A stretch of 64,000 bases of DNA from Planctomycetota bacterium (lineage in GTDB: Bacteria > Planctomycetota > UBA1135 > GCA-002686595). Position 1 is the first letter of the stretch, and the number at the start of each line of letters is the position of its first letter. The notes under the pieces are model-generated. The model saw nothing but the letters and a program-made list of their open reading frames with translations, made no database searches and was not told the origin of the DNA. The DNA lies in contig JADJQU010000004.1 in NCBI GenBank assembly GCA_016712565.1, positions 310,001 through 374,000 of the forward strand, read 5' to 3'. Positions 34,399-43,981 of this stretch are shown in pieces. The position numbers and the translations under genes were made by a program.

Positions 34399-35184
34399 TC
34401 AGGTTCCACGGGGGGTCCCCCGCTTGCCGGCGGCCTGGTCGGGGCGCGCCCCTGTCGACCGGGACGTCGCGCGTCCCTTGGACGTCACGCGGCGAGCGGC
34501 CCTGCGGGCCTGGGCGCCCTCTGCGCCGCGGGCCGGCGTGACGCCCGCGGCGGCGGACTCCCCTTGACCTCGGGAGCTCGAAGGAGGAATCGCCGGAGCG
34601 GGCGGTGCCGGCAGGGCCCCGATCCGGCGCCAGTCCTCGTCGCCGCGCTCGATCCCCGCGGCGAAGGCCAACTCGTCCCCGAGGGTCGACAGGGCCGGCT
34701 TCGGGGATTCCTTGGGGGAGATGCAGAACAGGTCCCAGCCCTCGCCGCGATAGCCGTGCTGGCGCACGTACCACTCGCCGGTGCGGGCGTCCTTCTCCAG
34801 CGGAAAGGCGACGCAGTGCCAGGGCTTGTAGGCAAAGCGCTGTCCCTCCGCGGCGCCGACCTTGTGCAGCACGCAACCCTGGTTGAAGAACACGCACCAG
34901 CCCTCGGAGACCGCCAGGGTGCGCCGACCCTCCTTCACGCGCCGCGTGAGGAAGCCCCGGGTCTCCACCAGCTTGCGAGCCTTGGGCAGGAGCTGGGGCA
35001 GGAACTTCTTCAGGTTGGCGGAGATGCGCGTCCCCTCCCCGGGGGAAATCCCCGGCCGGCCGTTCTTGCAGCAGATGCCGCCGCAACTGGGAAAGACGCA
35101 CTCGAAGCGCGCCGTGGCGCCGTTCAGGACGTGCAGCTCGGGCAGGGCTTTCCCGGCCGCCGGAGACTTCCGTGAGGGACTCAT
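34399..35184 (-). CDS. Cysteine-cluster (YkgJ/DUF3109-like) metal-binding protein
   Basis: A 261-residue protein with a conserved cysteine pattern: CVFPSCGGICCKNGRPGIS (about residues 29-47), then GWCVFFNQGCVLHKVG and KPWHCVAFPL. This is the layout of YkgJ/DUF3109 proteins, which probably bind zinc or an iron-sulphur cluster and are functionally uncharacterised; several sit beside biosynthetic genes. The last 70 residues are Pro/Ala/Arg-rich and look disordered. Its ATG overlaps the GNAT stop (ATGA), placing it last in the kamA-ligase-ligase-GNAT unit. A maturation or metal-supply role in that unit would be speculation. Confidence 0.65.
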   Translation of the reverse strand: MSPSRKSPAAGKALPELHVLNGATARFECVFPSCGGICCKNGRPGISPGEGTRISANLKKFLPQLLPKARKLVETRGFLTRRVKEGRRTLAVSEGWCVFFNQGCVLHKVGAAEGQRFAYKPWHCVAFPLEKDARTGEWYVRQHGYRGEGWDLFCISPKESPKPALSTLGDELAFAAGIERGDEDWRRIGALPAPPAPAIPPSSSRGQGESAAAGVTPARGAEGAQARRAARRVTSKGRATSRSTGARPDQAAGKRGTPRGT

Positions 35185-35708
35185 GACGAAAGCCGCTTCT
35201 CGTACATCAGTTTGTCGTCGCCCACGCGAAAGAAGTCCAGGAGCCGCGCCACTTCGCGGTAGCCGCAGGCCAGGTAGAAGGCCCGCGTCGGAGCGTAGCT
35301 CGCCTTGCCGCCGGTTTCGATCATCACCGAGCGGCCGCCGCGGCCGGCCACGACGGACTCCACGTGCGTGAGCAGCGCCCGGCCCACGCCGCTGCCCTGG
35401 GCGCGCCGGTCCACGGCGATCCAGTAGAGGTCGAACACTCCGTCGCTCATGGGGTTCAAGCCAAAGCAGGCGTAGCCCACGGCGCGGCCCTCGGGATCGT
35501 TCGCGGCCGCGGCCACGGCGAACTCGTAGCCTCCGCCGCCGGGCGTGAGCCCCAGGTCGATCAGCTCCATGGCCACGGCGATTTCCGCCGCGTAGAACAT
35601 CTCCGTGCCCTGGAGCAGCAGGGCCAGCGTCTCCCGATCGCGCGGCTCAAGCCCGCGCAGAACGGCCGCTTTGGGCGGCGTCGAGGATCCAGGCGACGAG
35701 TTCGGCAT
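35181..35708 (-). CDS. GNAT-family N-acetyltransferase
   Basis: Acetyl-CoA-dependent N-acetyltransferase of 175 residues. The fold is recognisable from the beta-4/alpha-3 region LYWIAVDRRAQGSGVGRALL (acetyl-CoA pyrophosphate loop RRAQGSGVG) and the following GGRSVMIETGG and ARAFYLACGYREV. The substrate is not evident. In the ablA-ablB osmolyte operon, a lysine aminomutase is paired with a GNAT enzyme that acetylates beta-lysine, so beta-lysine or a product of the two adjacent ligases is a natural candidate. The ATG at 35708 gives a 62-base overlap with the ligase gene upstream; a shorter CTG-initiated form is possible. It ends in an ATGA overlap with the cysteine-cluster gene. Confidence 0.82.
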   Translation of the reverse strand: MPNSSPGSSTPPKAAVLRGLEPRDRETLALLLQGTEMFYAAEIAVAMELIDLGLTPGGGGYEFAVAAAANDPEGRAVGYACFGLNPMSDGVFDLYWIAVDRRAQGSGVGRALLTHVESVVAGRGGRSVMIETGGKASYAPTRAFYLACGYREVARLLDFFRVGDDKLMYEKRLSS

Positions 35709-36702
35709 GGGTGAGACCGCTGCGCTGGGCGGTGAGCGAGAAGCCCGCGTCGGGCGACAGGTCGGGGTTGGGGTTCACGTCGATCACGGCCAGCCGACCG
35801 CGGCCGCCGTCCTCGACGCGCAGATCCACGCGAGCGTATCCGGAAAGACCCAGGGCGCGCCATGCGCCGCGGGCCGCGGAGCGCAGCCGATCCGCCAGGG
35901 GCTCGTCCACCACGGCCGCGACCGAGCGCGTGCCGCGCCACTCGGGCGAGTCCTCGATCCACTTGGCGCCGTAGGTGACGATGCGCGGCGCCCCCTCGGG
36001 GAAGCCGGTGAAGTCCATCTCGGAGATCGAAAGCAGGCGCGGTTCGTCGGGGCTCGCCCCCTCGAGGAGCGCCAGGTTGAACTCCCGGCCGGCCAGGTAC
36101 TCCTCCACCAGCGCGGGCTGGCGATAGCGGTCGTGAATGCGCCGGCACAGGCCCAGGGCGCCGCCGGCGTCGGCGGCCACCGAGTCCAGGGCGATGCCGT
36201 GGCTGGCGTCCTCCCGCGCGGGCTTGACGATCACGGGAAACGAGAGCTCCCCCAGGGCCCGGGCGCCGGGGCCGCGGGGATCCAGGGATCCCGGGGCCAG
36301 GACCACGCCGCGGGCCACGGGCACGCCTGCATCCCGCAGCACGGCCCGCGCCAGGGTCTTGTCCAGACACAGGGTCATGGCCCGGGGCCGATTGCCCGTG
36401 AAGGGGAGCCCCGAAAGCTCCATGGCCGCCGCGAAGCGCGACTCGCCCCGGGCGTCGCCGCACAGGGACTCCACCTGGTTGAACACCAGCTCGCAGTCCA
36501 GGCCGGAGAGAAATCCCAGCACGTCGCGGGTGCTCGCGGGCACGGGCCGGGCCTCGGCATGCACCCCGAGGACCGCCAGCGAGGCCAGAATCCCGTCCAC
36601 GGCGCCGCGCACGCCCGCCACGGCCAGGCGATCCTCCTCCGCGCCCGCGCACAGAGCGCCGTCGTCGTTGTAGACGACGAGCACCCGCGGGGACCCGCTC
36701 AC
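35647..36702 (-). CDS. ATP-grasp ligase, D-Ala-D-Ala ligase-like (copy A)
   Basis: A 351-residue ATP-grasp enzyme of the D-alanine-D-alanine ligase group, which joins an amino-acid carboxylate to an amine through an acyl phosphate. Signs are FNQVESLCGDARGES (Ddl-like FN-x-x-EG position), LDKTLARAVLRDAGVPVA, FPVIVKPAREDASHG, LVEEYLAGREFNLALL and the metal-binding VIDVNPNPDLSPDAG. The last motif differs from the EVNTxPG of true Ddl, so a different substrate is likely. It starts at GTG 36702, 46 bases after the next ATP-grasp gene, and overlaps the GNAT gene. The tandem of two divergent ligases next to KamA argues for a dedicated small-molecule pathway rather than cell-wall synthesis. Confidence 0.85.
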   Translation of the reverse strand: MSGSPRVLVVYNDDGALCAGAEEDRLAVAGVRGAVDGILASLAVLGVHAEARPVPASTRDVLGFLSGLDCELVFNQVESLCGDARGESRFAAAMELSGLPFTGNRPRAMTLCLDKTLARAVLRDAGVPVARGVVLAPGSLDPRGPGARALGELSFPVIVKPAREDASHGIALDSVAADAGGALGLCRRIHDRYRQPALVEEYLAGREFNLALLEGASPDEPRLLSISEMDFTGFPEGAPRIVTYGAKWIEDSPEWRGTRSVAAVVDEPLADRLRSAARGAWRALGLSGYARVDLRVEDGGRGRLAVIDVNPNPDLSPDAGFSLTAQRSGLTHAELVAWILDAAQSGRSARA

Positions 36703-36748
36703 CGGGGAAGCCCCAGGCGCCCGCGGGCGCCGTCCACGATGGCCAGGA

Positions 36749-37720
36749 TCAGGCCTCGTAGGCGAGCTCCGCCTTGCCGGCGAGGATCGCCAGATCGCTC
36801 CAGCCCGGCTTCAGTCCCGGCAGCGGATTGACTTCGAGGAACTTGGGCTCGCCGTCGCGGCCCACGCGCAGGTCCACGCGGCCCACGTCACGGCAACCCA
36901 GGGCGCGGTAGGAGGCCAGGGCCACCTGCTCCATGCGCGCCACCAGGGCGGCCGGCTGGCGCGGGGGCAGCACGTACTCCAGGCGCTCGTGGTAGTTGAG
37001 GTCGCGCTTGACGTCGAGGGAGTAGACGAAGTCCTCTCGGGGCAGGCCCAGCGGCACCAGTTCCATGGTGCCCAGCACGCGGGCCCCCTCGGCGGTGCCC
37101 AGGATGCCGACGGTCACTTCCACGCCCGGCAAGAACTCCTCCACCAGGGCGGGCTGGCGGTAGCGCTCGACGATGGCCGCCACGCGGGCGTGGAGCGCCG
37201 CGCGATCGTCGCAGCGCGAGCGATCGCGAATGCCCATGCTCGATCCCTCCCACAGGGGCTTGGCGAAGAGTGGGAACTCGAGCTTGCAGGTTTCCGCCTC
37301 CAGAGCCAGGGACAGCACCTGGAAGGGCGCCGTGGGAATCCCCGCCGCGGCGACGATCGACTTGGCCACGGACTTGTCCAGGGTGGCGGCGCAGGTCAGG
37401 GGATCGGAGTGGGTGTAGGCGATGCCGAGCATCTCGCACACCGCGGGCACGTGGGCCTCGCGGGAGCGCGTGCCGAATCCCTCGGCCAGGTTGAACACGA
37501 GATCCACCGGATCGTCGAGCAGCGCCCGCAACAGGCGCTTGCCGCCGCCGAGCCGCACCACGGTGTGGCCGCCGGAAAGCAGGGCCTGCTCGATCCCGTC
37601 CACCGTGGCGGGCGAGTCGAATTCCTCCAACAGGTCGTCCGCCCCGCCCTGCCGCGCGGCGACCTCGACGTAGTCGGCTTTCAAGTCGTAAGCCAGGCCG
37701 ATGCGCATCGGTCGTGCCAT
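36749..37720 (-). CDS. ATP-grasp ligase, D-Ala-D-Ala ligase-like (copy B)
   Basis: Second ATP-grasp ligase, 323 residues. RIGLAYDLKADYVEV opens the N-domain; LVFNLAEGFGTRSREAHVP is the classic Ddl FN-x-x-EG block. ATP-grasp motifs are LDKSVAKSIVAAAGIPTAP, FPLFAKPLWEGSSMGI and LVEEFLPGVEVTVGIL, with FLEVNPLPGLKPGWSD as metal-binding motif, closer to Ddl than copy A. It ends soon after this motif and lacks the last helix of typical Ddl. The ATG at 37720 is used; an internal ATG at 37708 is equally plausible. It lies 23 bases after kamA. It shares the Y-R-Q-P-A-L-V-E-E segment with copy A, pointing to an old duplication. Confidence 0.85.
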   Translation of the reverse strand: MARPMRIGLAYDLKADYVEVAARQGGADDLLEEFDSPATVDGIEQALLSGGHTVVRLGGGKRLLRALLDDPVDLVFNLAEGFGTRSREAHVPAVCEMLGIAYTHSDPLTCAATLDKSVAKSIVAAAGIPTAPFQVLSLALEAETCKLEFPLFAKPLWEGSSMGIRDRSRCDDRAALHARVAAIVERYRQPALVEEFLPGVEVTVGILGTAEGARVLGTMELVPLGLPREDFVYSLDVKRDLNYHERLEYVLPPRQPAALVARMEQVALASYRALGCRDVGRVDLRVGRDGEPKFLEVNPLPGLKPGWSDLAILAGKAELAYEA

Positions 37721-37743
37721 CCGTTCTGGGGGCCCGCGGCCCC

Positions 37744-39504
37744 TCAGTGGGTCCCGTGGCCGTTCGTGGGGCGCGCCTGCGGCGCCGGACTCTGGGCTGC
37801 ACGGGAACGCCCGCCCGCCACGCCGGCTTCCGTGCTCGCGGCGGTGCGGGGGGTGCGCGTGGTCGCGCCACGGTGCACCCAACGGCTCTTGCCCACCACG
37901 TCGGTGGCGTCCGATCCCGGCTGGGGCGGGGTCGCCAGATAGGCTTCGTACAGCGGTGCGTCCACGCCGGGAGACTTGGAGGACCCGCGACGCCGGCTGG
38001 GACGGGAATCCCCCTCGGCGGGCGGACTTCCGGCCCCGGGGGCCGCGTCCTGCTTGCCATTGGAGCGGGCCGACCCGCGAGTCGCGGGCGGCTCGCCACG
38101 GCCGTTGAGACCAGGGGCACCGGGGACCGCACCGACCGCGGTCGAGCGGCCCCCGTCGCCGGGCCCGTCCTTGGGCACGCGGCCGTGGGCGGGCACCAGC
38201 CGACCGCCGCTGGGCGCGGGCTCGGGATTCAGCTCGTCGTTGTCGGCGCGCGGCTCGAAGTACTCGTACAGGTTGCCCTGGAAGTTGCGCAGCACGGCTC
38301 GCCCGCGCTCCCGGTCGTAGTGCAGCAGGTACTGGGGTGCCACCGGCACCTTGCCGCCGCCGCCCGGGGCGTCGATCACGTAGGTGGGAATGGCGAGCCC
38401 GCTGGTGTGGCCCCGCAGGCCCTCGATGATCTCCAGGCCCTTGGAGATCGGAGTGCGGAAGTGTTCTGCGCCGCGCACCGGATCGCACTGGTACAGGTAG
38501 TAGGGCCTCACACGCATGCGCATCAGCCCGTGGCACAGGGCGCGGATCGTCTCCACGGAGTCGTTGACGCCCTTGAGCAGCACCGCCTGGTTGTTGAGCG
38601 GAATGCCCGCGCGCGAGAGCCGGTCGCAGGCCCCATGGGCCTCCGGGGAGAGCTCGCGCGGGTGGTTGAAGTGCACGTTGATCCACAGCGGGTGGTACTT
38701 CTGCAGCATGGCGCACAACTCGTCGTCGATGCGCTGGGGCAGGGCCACGGGCACGCGACTGCCGATGCGGATGATCTCCAGGTGCGGAATGGCCCGCAGC
38801 TTGGAGAGGATCTGTTCCAGCTTGGCGGTCGAGTAGTTGAGCGGGTCGCCGCCGGAGACCACCACGTCGCGCACCGCGGGCGTGCGGGCGATGTAGTCCA
38901 CCATGCGATCGAGCTCCACGTCGGGGGTCGCGCCCTCGTACATGGTGCGCTTGCGCGTGCAGTAGCGGCAGTACACCGCGCAGTTGTTGGAGATCACCAT
39001 CAGCACCCGATCCGGGTAGCGATGGGTGATGCCGGGCACGGGCGAGAATTGTTCCTCGCCCAGGGGATCCTCTTCGCCCACGGCCCGGAACAGGTTCTCT
39101 TCGGCCAGGGGCACCACCTGGCGCAGGATCGGGTCGTCGGGATCGTCCTTGTCGATCAGCGAGAGGTAGTAGGGCGTGATGCCCATGCGGAAGTCGCGCA
39201 GGACCTCCAGCCGGTCGTGCCACTCCTCGGCGGGAATCTCCAAATGCGCCGCGAGCGTCTCCAGCGAGGTGACGCGGTTCCGGAATTGCCAGCGCCAGTC
39301 GCTCCAGTCGGCGTCCGAAACGTCGGGGTAGTAGTGCGCCCGTCCGTAACGTGGGGACGCTGGGTCGGCGGAGCCCTCTCCTGGGGCCGACGCGGGGCCG
39401 GTGGAGGGGGTCGAGGAGGCGGAGTCGGCGAGGTCGATGGGCATGGGGGGAGGGCGCGGGGCTGCAGTGGGAAGCCTGGCGCGCCCAGGACGAGCAAGGT
39501 CCAT
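37744..39504 (-). CDS. kamA: Lysine 2,3-aminomutase (radical SAM, PLP) with long C-terminal tail
   Basis: KamA converts L-lysine to L-beta-lysine using S-adenosylmethionine, a 4Fe-4S cluster and PLP. The radical SAM cysteines are in NCAVYCRYCTRKR (CX3CX2C), followed by VVSGGDPL, IRIGSRVPV, WINVHFNHPREL, NNQAVLLKGVND and YYLYQCDPVRGAEHF. APGGGGKVPVAP holds the lysine region expected for PLP binding. The core ends near residue 410; about 175 further residues are Gly/Pro/Ser/Arg-rich and probably disordered, which is unusual for the family. The ATG at 39504 is favoured over the internal ATG at 39444 by a strong Shine-Dalgarno (GGAGGT at 39512-39517, 7-base spacing). First gene of a five-gene unit with two ATP-grasp ligases. 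The short EF-P enzyme EpmB lacks the tail and this context. Confidence 0.93.
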   Translation of the reverse strand: MDLARPGRARLPTAAPRPPPMPIDLADSASSTPSTGPASAPGEGSADPASPRYGRAHYYPDVSDADWSDWRWQFRNRVTSLETLAAHLEIPAEEWHDRLEVLRDFRMGITPYYLSLIDKDDPDDPILRQVVPLAEENLFRAVGEEDPLGEEQFSPVPGITHRYPDRVLMVISNNCAVYCRYCTRKRTMYEGATPDVELDRMVDYIARTPAVRDVVVSGGDPLNYSTAKLEQILSKLRAIPHLEIIRIGSRVPVALPQRIDDELCAMLQKYHPLWINVHFNHPRELSPEAHGACDRLSRAGIPLNNQAVLLKGVNDSVETIRALCHGLMRMRVRPYYLYQCDPVRGAEHFRTPISKGLEIIEGLRGHTSGLAIPTYVIDAPGGGGKVPVAPQYLLHYDRERGRAVLRNFQGNLYEYFEPRADNDELNPEPAPSGGRLVPAHGRVPKDGPGDGGRSTAVGAVPGAPGLNGRGEPPATRGSARSNGKQDAAPGAGSPPAEGDSRPSRRRGSSKSPGVDAPLYEAYLATPPQPGSDATDVVGKSRWVHRGATTRTPRTAASTEAGVAGGRSRAAQSPAPQARPTNGHGTH

Positions 39505-39511
39505 GCCTCGG

Positions 39512-39517
39512 ACCTCC
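39512..39517 (-). promoter_or_regulatory. Shine-Dalgarno of kamA
   Basis: GGAGGT on the minus strand, 7 bases ahead of the ATG at 39504. It is one of the few strong ribosome-binding sites in the window and supports the longer kamA start. Confidence 0.7.
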
Positions 39518-39593
39518 AGCGCGCGTCAGAGTCCAGCGTAAGTGGCTGGGGGGGAACCCCTTACCACGACCGCGCTCGCCGGATGGGCGCGGG

Positions 39594-39680
39594 CGATCCG
39601 CGCGGATCGGAACTTCGAATTCCGATTCCATCGGAGTTTCCGGAGCCGATTTCCAGACGATCGGAACTCCACCCTCCGAT
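39594..39680. promoter_or_regulatory. Palindromic operator-like cluster between kamA and the sigma-54 activator
   Basis: The 208-base divergent spacer is less GC-rich than its surroundings and holds repeated half-sites. A perfect 16-bp palindrome CGATCCGCGCGGATCG lies at 39594-39609. TCCGAT-TCC-ATCGGA, an inverted repeat with 3-base spacer, is at 39621-39635. An exact 10-mer GATCGGAACT is repeated at 39605-39614 and 39659-39668, and another TCCGAT is at 39675-39680. ATCGGA/TCCGAT thus appears at least five times in under 80 bases. No convincing -24/-12 sigma-54 promoter was found. The adjacent activator is the obvious candidate protein to bind here. Confidence 0.5.
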
Positions 39681-39712
39681 CGCGAGGGGCGGATCGCTAG
39701 CCTTGCGGGCCC

Positions 39713-41252
<1,540 letters not shown>

Positions 41253-41263
<11 letters not shown>

Positions 41264-42458
41264 CGCGCAACAACGTGCCCGCGTCGGCATCGAGCACGTA
41301 GAGCACGCCCGCGGGCGTCTGGGCCAGGGAGAGCACGCCCCCTGGCGTGAAGTCGCCGCCGGCGGTCACCGCCGTGGCGCAGTCGCTCCACAGCGGGCAA
41401 TCGCTGGCGTCCGCCGCGCCGCGCATGCGCCGCAGGATGCCGCTCTCTGAGTCGATCCAGTACGTGTCCTGGTCGGCGGTGGAAAGCACCGCGACCGGAC
41501 CGGACAGGGAGGCCGCGACGCCGTCGCCCTGGAGCGTCGCGTCCGTGCCGTTCCCGGCCCGGGTGATCACGGTGCCCGCCTGACCGAAGAACGTGGCGGG
41601 CCCGAGCACGATCTGCCGCAGGCGATGGCCGCCCACTCCCGCGGCTCCCGACTCGCTCACCAGCAGGGTTCCCGAACAGGTGAGCGTGAGGCCCACCGGA
41701 GAATCGAAGCCCGCGCCGCTCAGGTCGCCGTCGGCGAAGAACGGCGCGCCGCTGCCCGCCAGGGTGCCCACGAATCCCTGTCCGATGCGGCGCACGGCGT
41801 GGTTGCCGGTGTCCGCCACCAGCACGAACCCCACGCTGGCATCCGTGGCCAGGAGCGCCGTGGGCCCGTCGAAGTGAAAGCGCGCCTGTCCTGCGCCGGG
41901 CACGCCCAAGGCCAGGCCGTCCGCGAAACCGCCGACGCTGCTCGGCCTTCCGGCGAAGAACGCCGGCGCCCCGACGCCGCTGCGGTCGACGGCCAGGATC
42001 GTGTTGGAAGCATGCTCCACGGCGAGCAGCGTGCCTGCGTCTAGCACGCACAGGCCGCTCAACTCCGCGGCCGCGGCGATGCCCGCGCCGGCGAGCAACT
42101 GGTCCACCTCGCCCGCGGACAGCAATTCCGTTTCCACGGGCAGCGCTCCGGAGACGTCGATCTGCACCAGCGTGGCGCCCGCGCCGGTGGCGAAGAGCGT
42201 CTCGCTGTCCCCCGCGGCGGCCAGTTGGGAAAAGGGGCCGGGCACCAGCGTGGCCAGGGGCACGGCCGTGGGCGTCTGGGGCGGCGCGAAGGTCTGGTCG
42301 GGCCCGCTGCAGCCGTTGGCCCCCAGGCTCGAGGGCACCAGCCGAACGCCCTGGGGGCCGCCCTTGGAATCGCGGCAGGCCGGGAGAACCAGGCCCAGGA
42401 GGAGCGCCGGGGACAGCACGGAAAGCGCGCGACGGGCGGTGAACTCGAGGGACGGCAT
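41253..42458 (-). CDS. Lipoprotein with NHL/SMP-30-like beta-propeller repeats
   Basis: A 401-residue exported protein. The N-terminus MPSLEFTARRALSVLSPALL leads into LVLPACRD, a good lipobox (L-P-A-C), so it is probably membrane-anchored outside the cytoplasm. The body consists of repeats such as VLVADTGNHAVRRI, LVSESGAAGVGGHRLRQI and DSESGILRRMRG. Their [V/I]-A-D-T-G-N-H-x-[V/I]-R-x-I form is the NHL propeller signature. No enzymatic residues can be named. ATG at 42458. The 241 bases upstream, to the spoVR end, contain GC-rich short inverted repeats but no clear gene. Confidence 0.75.
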
Positions 42459-42699
42459 GGGGCGCAGTCTGTCCGAAGGCCGCTCCCGGCGCCAGCGAGG
42501 CGCGACGGCCCAGGGATCGGGCGGCCCCTGACCCGGACCGGATCGACGCCCGGGTCACCCCGGAAGCCGGCGGGCGGGTCCAGGTCCGCTCTCCCCACGG
42601 CCGGGGGGGCCCGGGGCCAGTCCTTGGATCTCAAGGGCCTAGGAGCGTGTCCCGGGGACCCGCGCGCCCCCGGGGTGCGCGGGGTTCCGCGACGGGCGT

Positions 42700-43980
42700 T
42701 CAGGCCTCCAGGATCTCCGCCTCGCCGCGGCGGGCCTGCACACGCCGAACTTCGCCGCCCTCGCGGGTCGTGAGCGTCACGGGCCCGCGCCAGAGGCGCT
42801 CGAGACACAGGAGCGTGGCCTTGGCGGCCTCCAGGTCGAGGTCGCGTCCGTCGTGGTGGTGCACGAGTTCCAGGGCTCGCTCGCCCTGCTCCTCGGCGGC
42901 CACCAGTTCGATCTGCGGCAGTCCGCCCCAGGCCAGGTCCTGCAGCAGTCGGGCCTTGACCCGCCCCGGATCCCGCTCGACCACCTCGGCGCGGCCGGTC
43001 TTGGGATTCGCACCGTAGAGGAACAGGCGCGAGCGCTCGACGAATTCGGCGTCCACCAGTTGATCGATCAGGCTGGCATCGTTGTGGGCGCGCCTGAGGC
43101 GGAACAGGTCCGCCCCGCGACTCGCCGCGCGGCGGAACAGCTCGATGCCGAGCTTGTAGGGGTTGATTCTTCCCGGGGAATCCGCCGTGGCGCCCGAGTG
43201 ACAATCGGCGAAGTCCACCACTTCGGCGTCGGTCAGCACGCCCGCCGTGAGCAGCCGCGCGTGCCAGTAGGACGCCCAGCCCTCGTTCATGATCTTGGTC
43301 ATGCGCTGGGGTTGGAAGTAGTAGGCCTCGCGGCGCACCATCTCCAACAGTTCCCGCCGCCAGTCCTCCAGGGGCGCGCGGGCGGCGATGAATCCCAGGA
43401 CGTCGAACGTGGGAGCCTTGGCCGAGCGCTGGACATCCGCCCCCAGCCTGGCGCGCAGGGGCAGGTAGGGATCGATCAGGGTCTCCAGGGACAGCAGCGT
43501 GTCCAGGAAGGTCTCCACGCACTCCTGGCCCTCGCGCTCCATGGCCGCCCGCACCAGCCCGGCGTGTTCGCCAATGCGCGAGAGCATCGAGCGATCCGTG
43601 GCCGAAAACCAGCTGTTGTGCTTGAAGAAATCGGCGTGCCCGCAGACGTGGGCGATCACGAGCTTCTGCTCCAGGTGCGAGTTGTTCCGCACCAGGTAGG
43701 CCACCACGGGCTCGGTGTTGATCACCAGCTCGTAGATGCGCGAAAGGCCGTAGTGACGGCACTTCTCCAGGCGCTCGAACTCCATGCCGAAGCGCCAGGA
43801 GGGGTAGCGCACGGGAAAGCCCCCATAGGCCGCGACTCCGTTGACGTCCTGGGCGTCCAGCAGGCGGAAGTCGATCTCGGCGAAGTCCAAGCCCTGGGCA
43901 CGGGCCAGGGCCTGGATGCGCTCGGCCTGCAGGCAGAGCTCGGCGGAAAGACCGCTGGAAGCACGGGCCCTGGCCTGCAT
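42700..43980 (-). CDS. SpoVR family protein
   Basis: SpoVR-family protein of 426 residues, named for a Bacillus spore-cortex gene; the biochemical activity is unknown. In many bacteria spoVR, a DUF444 gene and prkA form one stress or stationary-phase unit, exactly as here. Typical blocks: RYPSWRFGMEFERLEK, YELVINTEPVVAYLVRNN, QKLVIAHVCGHADFFKHN, KIMNEGWASYWHARLL and INPYKLGIELFR. The conserved histidines and the EGWA segment are intact. It is the last gene of the unit, 1 base downstream of the DUF444 stop. ATG at 43980. Confidence 0.93.
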   Translation of the reverse strand: MQARARASSGLSAELCLQAERIQALARAQGLDFAEIDFRLLDAQDVNGVAAYGGFPVRYPSWRFGMEFERLEKCRHYGLSRIYELVINTEPVVAYLVRNNSHLEQKLVIAHVCGHADFFKHNSWFSATDRSMLSRIGEHAGLVRAAMEREGQECVETFLDTLLSLETLIDPYLPLRARLGADVQRSAKAPTFDVLGFIAARAPLEDWRRELLEMVRREAYYFQPQRMTKIMNEGWASYWHARLLTAGVLTDAEVVDFADCHSGATADSPGRINPYKLGIELFRRAASRGADLFRLRRAHNDASLIDQLVDAEFVERSRLFLYGANPKTGRAEVVERDPGRVKARLLQDLAWGGLPQIELVAAEEQGERALELVHHHDGRDLDLEAAKATLLCLERLWRGPVTLTTREGGEVRRVQARRGEAEILEA

Positions 43981-43981
43981 T

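Noticed and set aside
35647..37720. Cell-wall D-Ala-D-Ala ligase (ddl) for the two ATP-grasp genes
   Set aside because: Both deviate in the final metal-binding motif or C-terminus and lie in a KamA/GNAT unit without mur genes. The name ddl would be misleading.
37744..39504. EpmB (EF-P beta-lysylation) instead of KamA
   Set aside because: EpmB is shorter and travels with EpmA and efp; this protein has the long KamA core and is paired with ATP-grasp ligases.
39505..39712. Sigma-54 promoter (TGGCAC-N5-TTGC type) in the kamA/activator spacer
   Set aside because: No GG/GC pair at -24/-12 spacing with the conserved flanks was found on either strand.
42620..42695. GC-rich inverted repeat (GCGCGCCCCCGGGGTGCGC region) as spoVR terminator
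   Set aside because: Palindromic words of this sort are expected in sequence this GC-rich, and there is no T-run.
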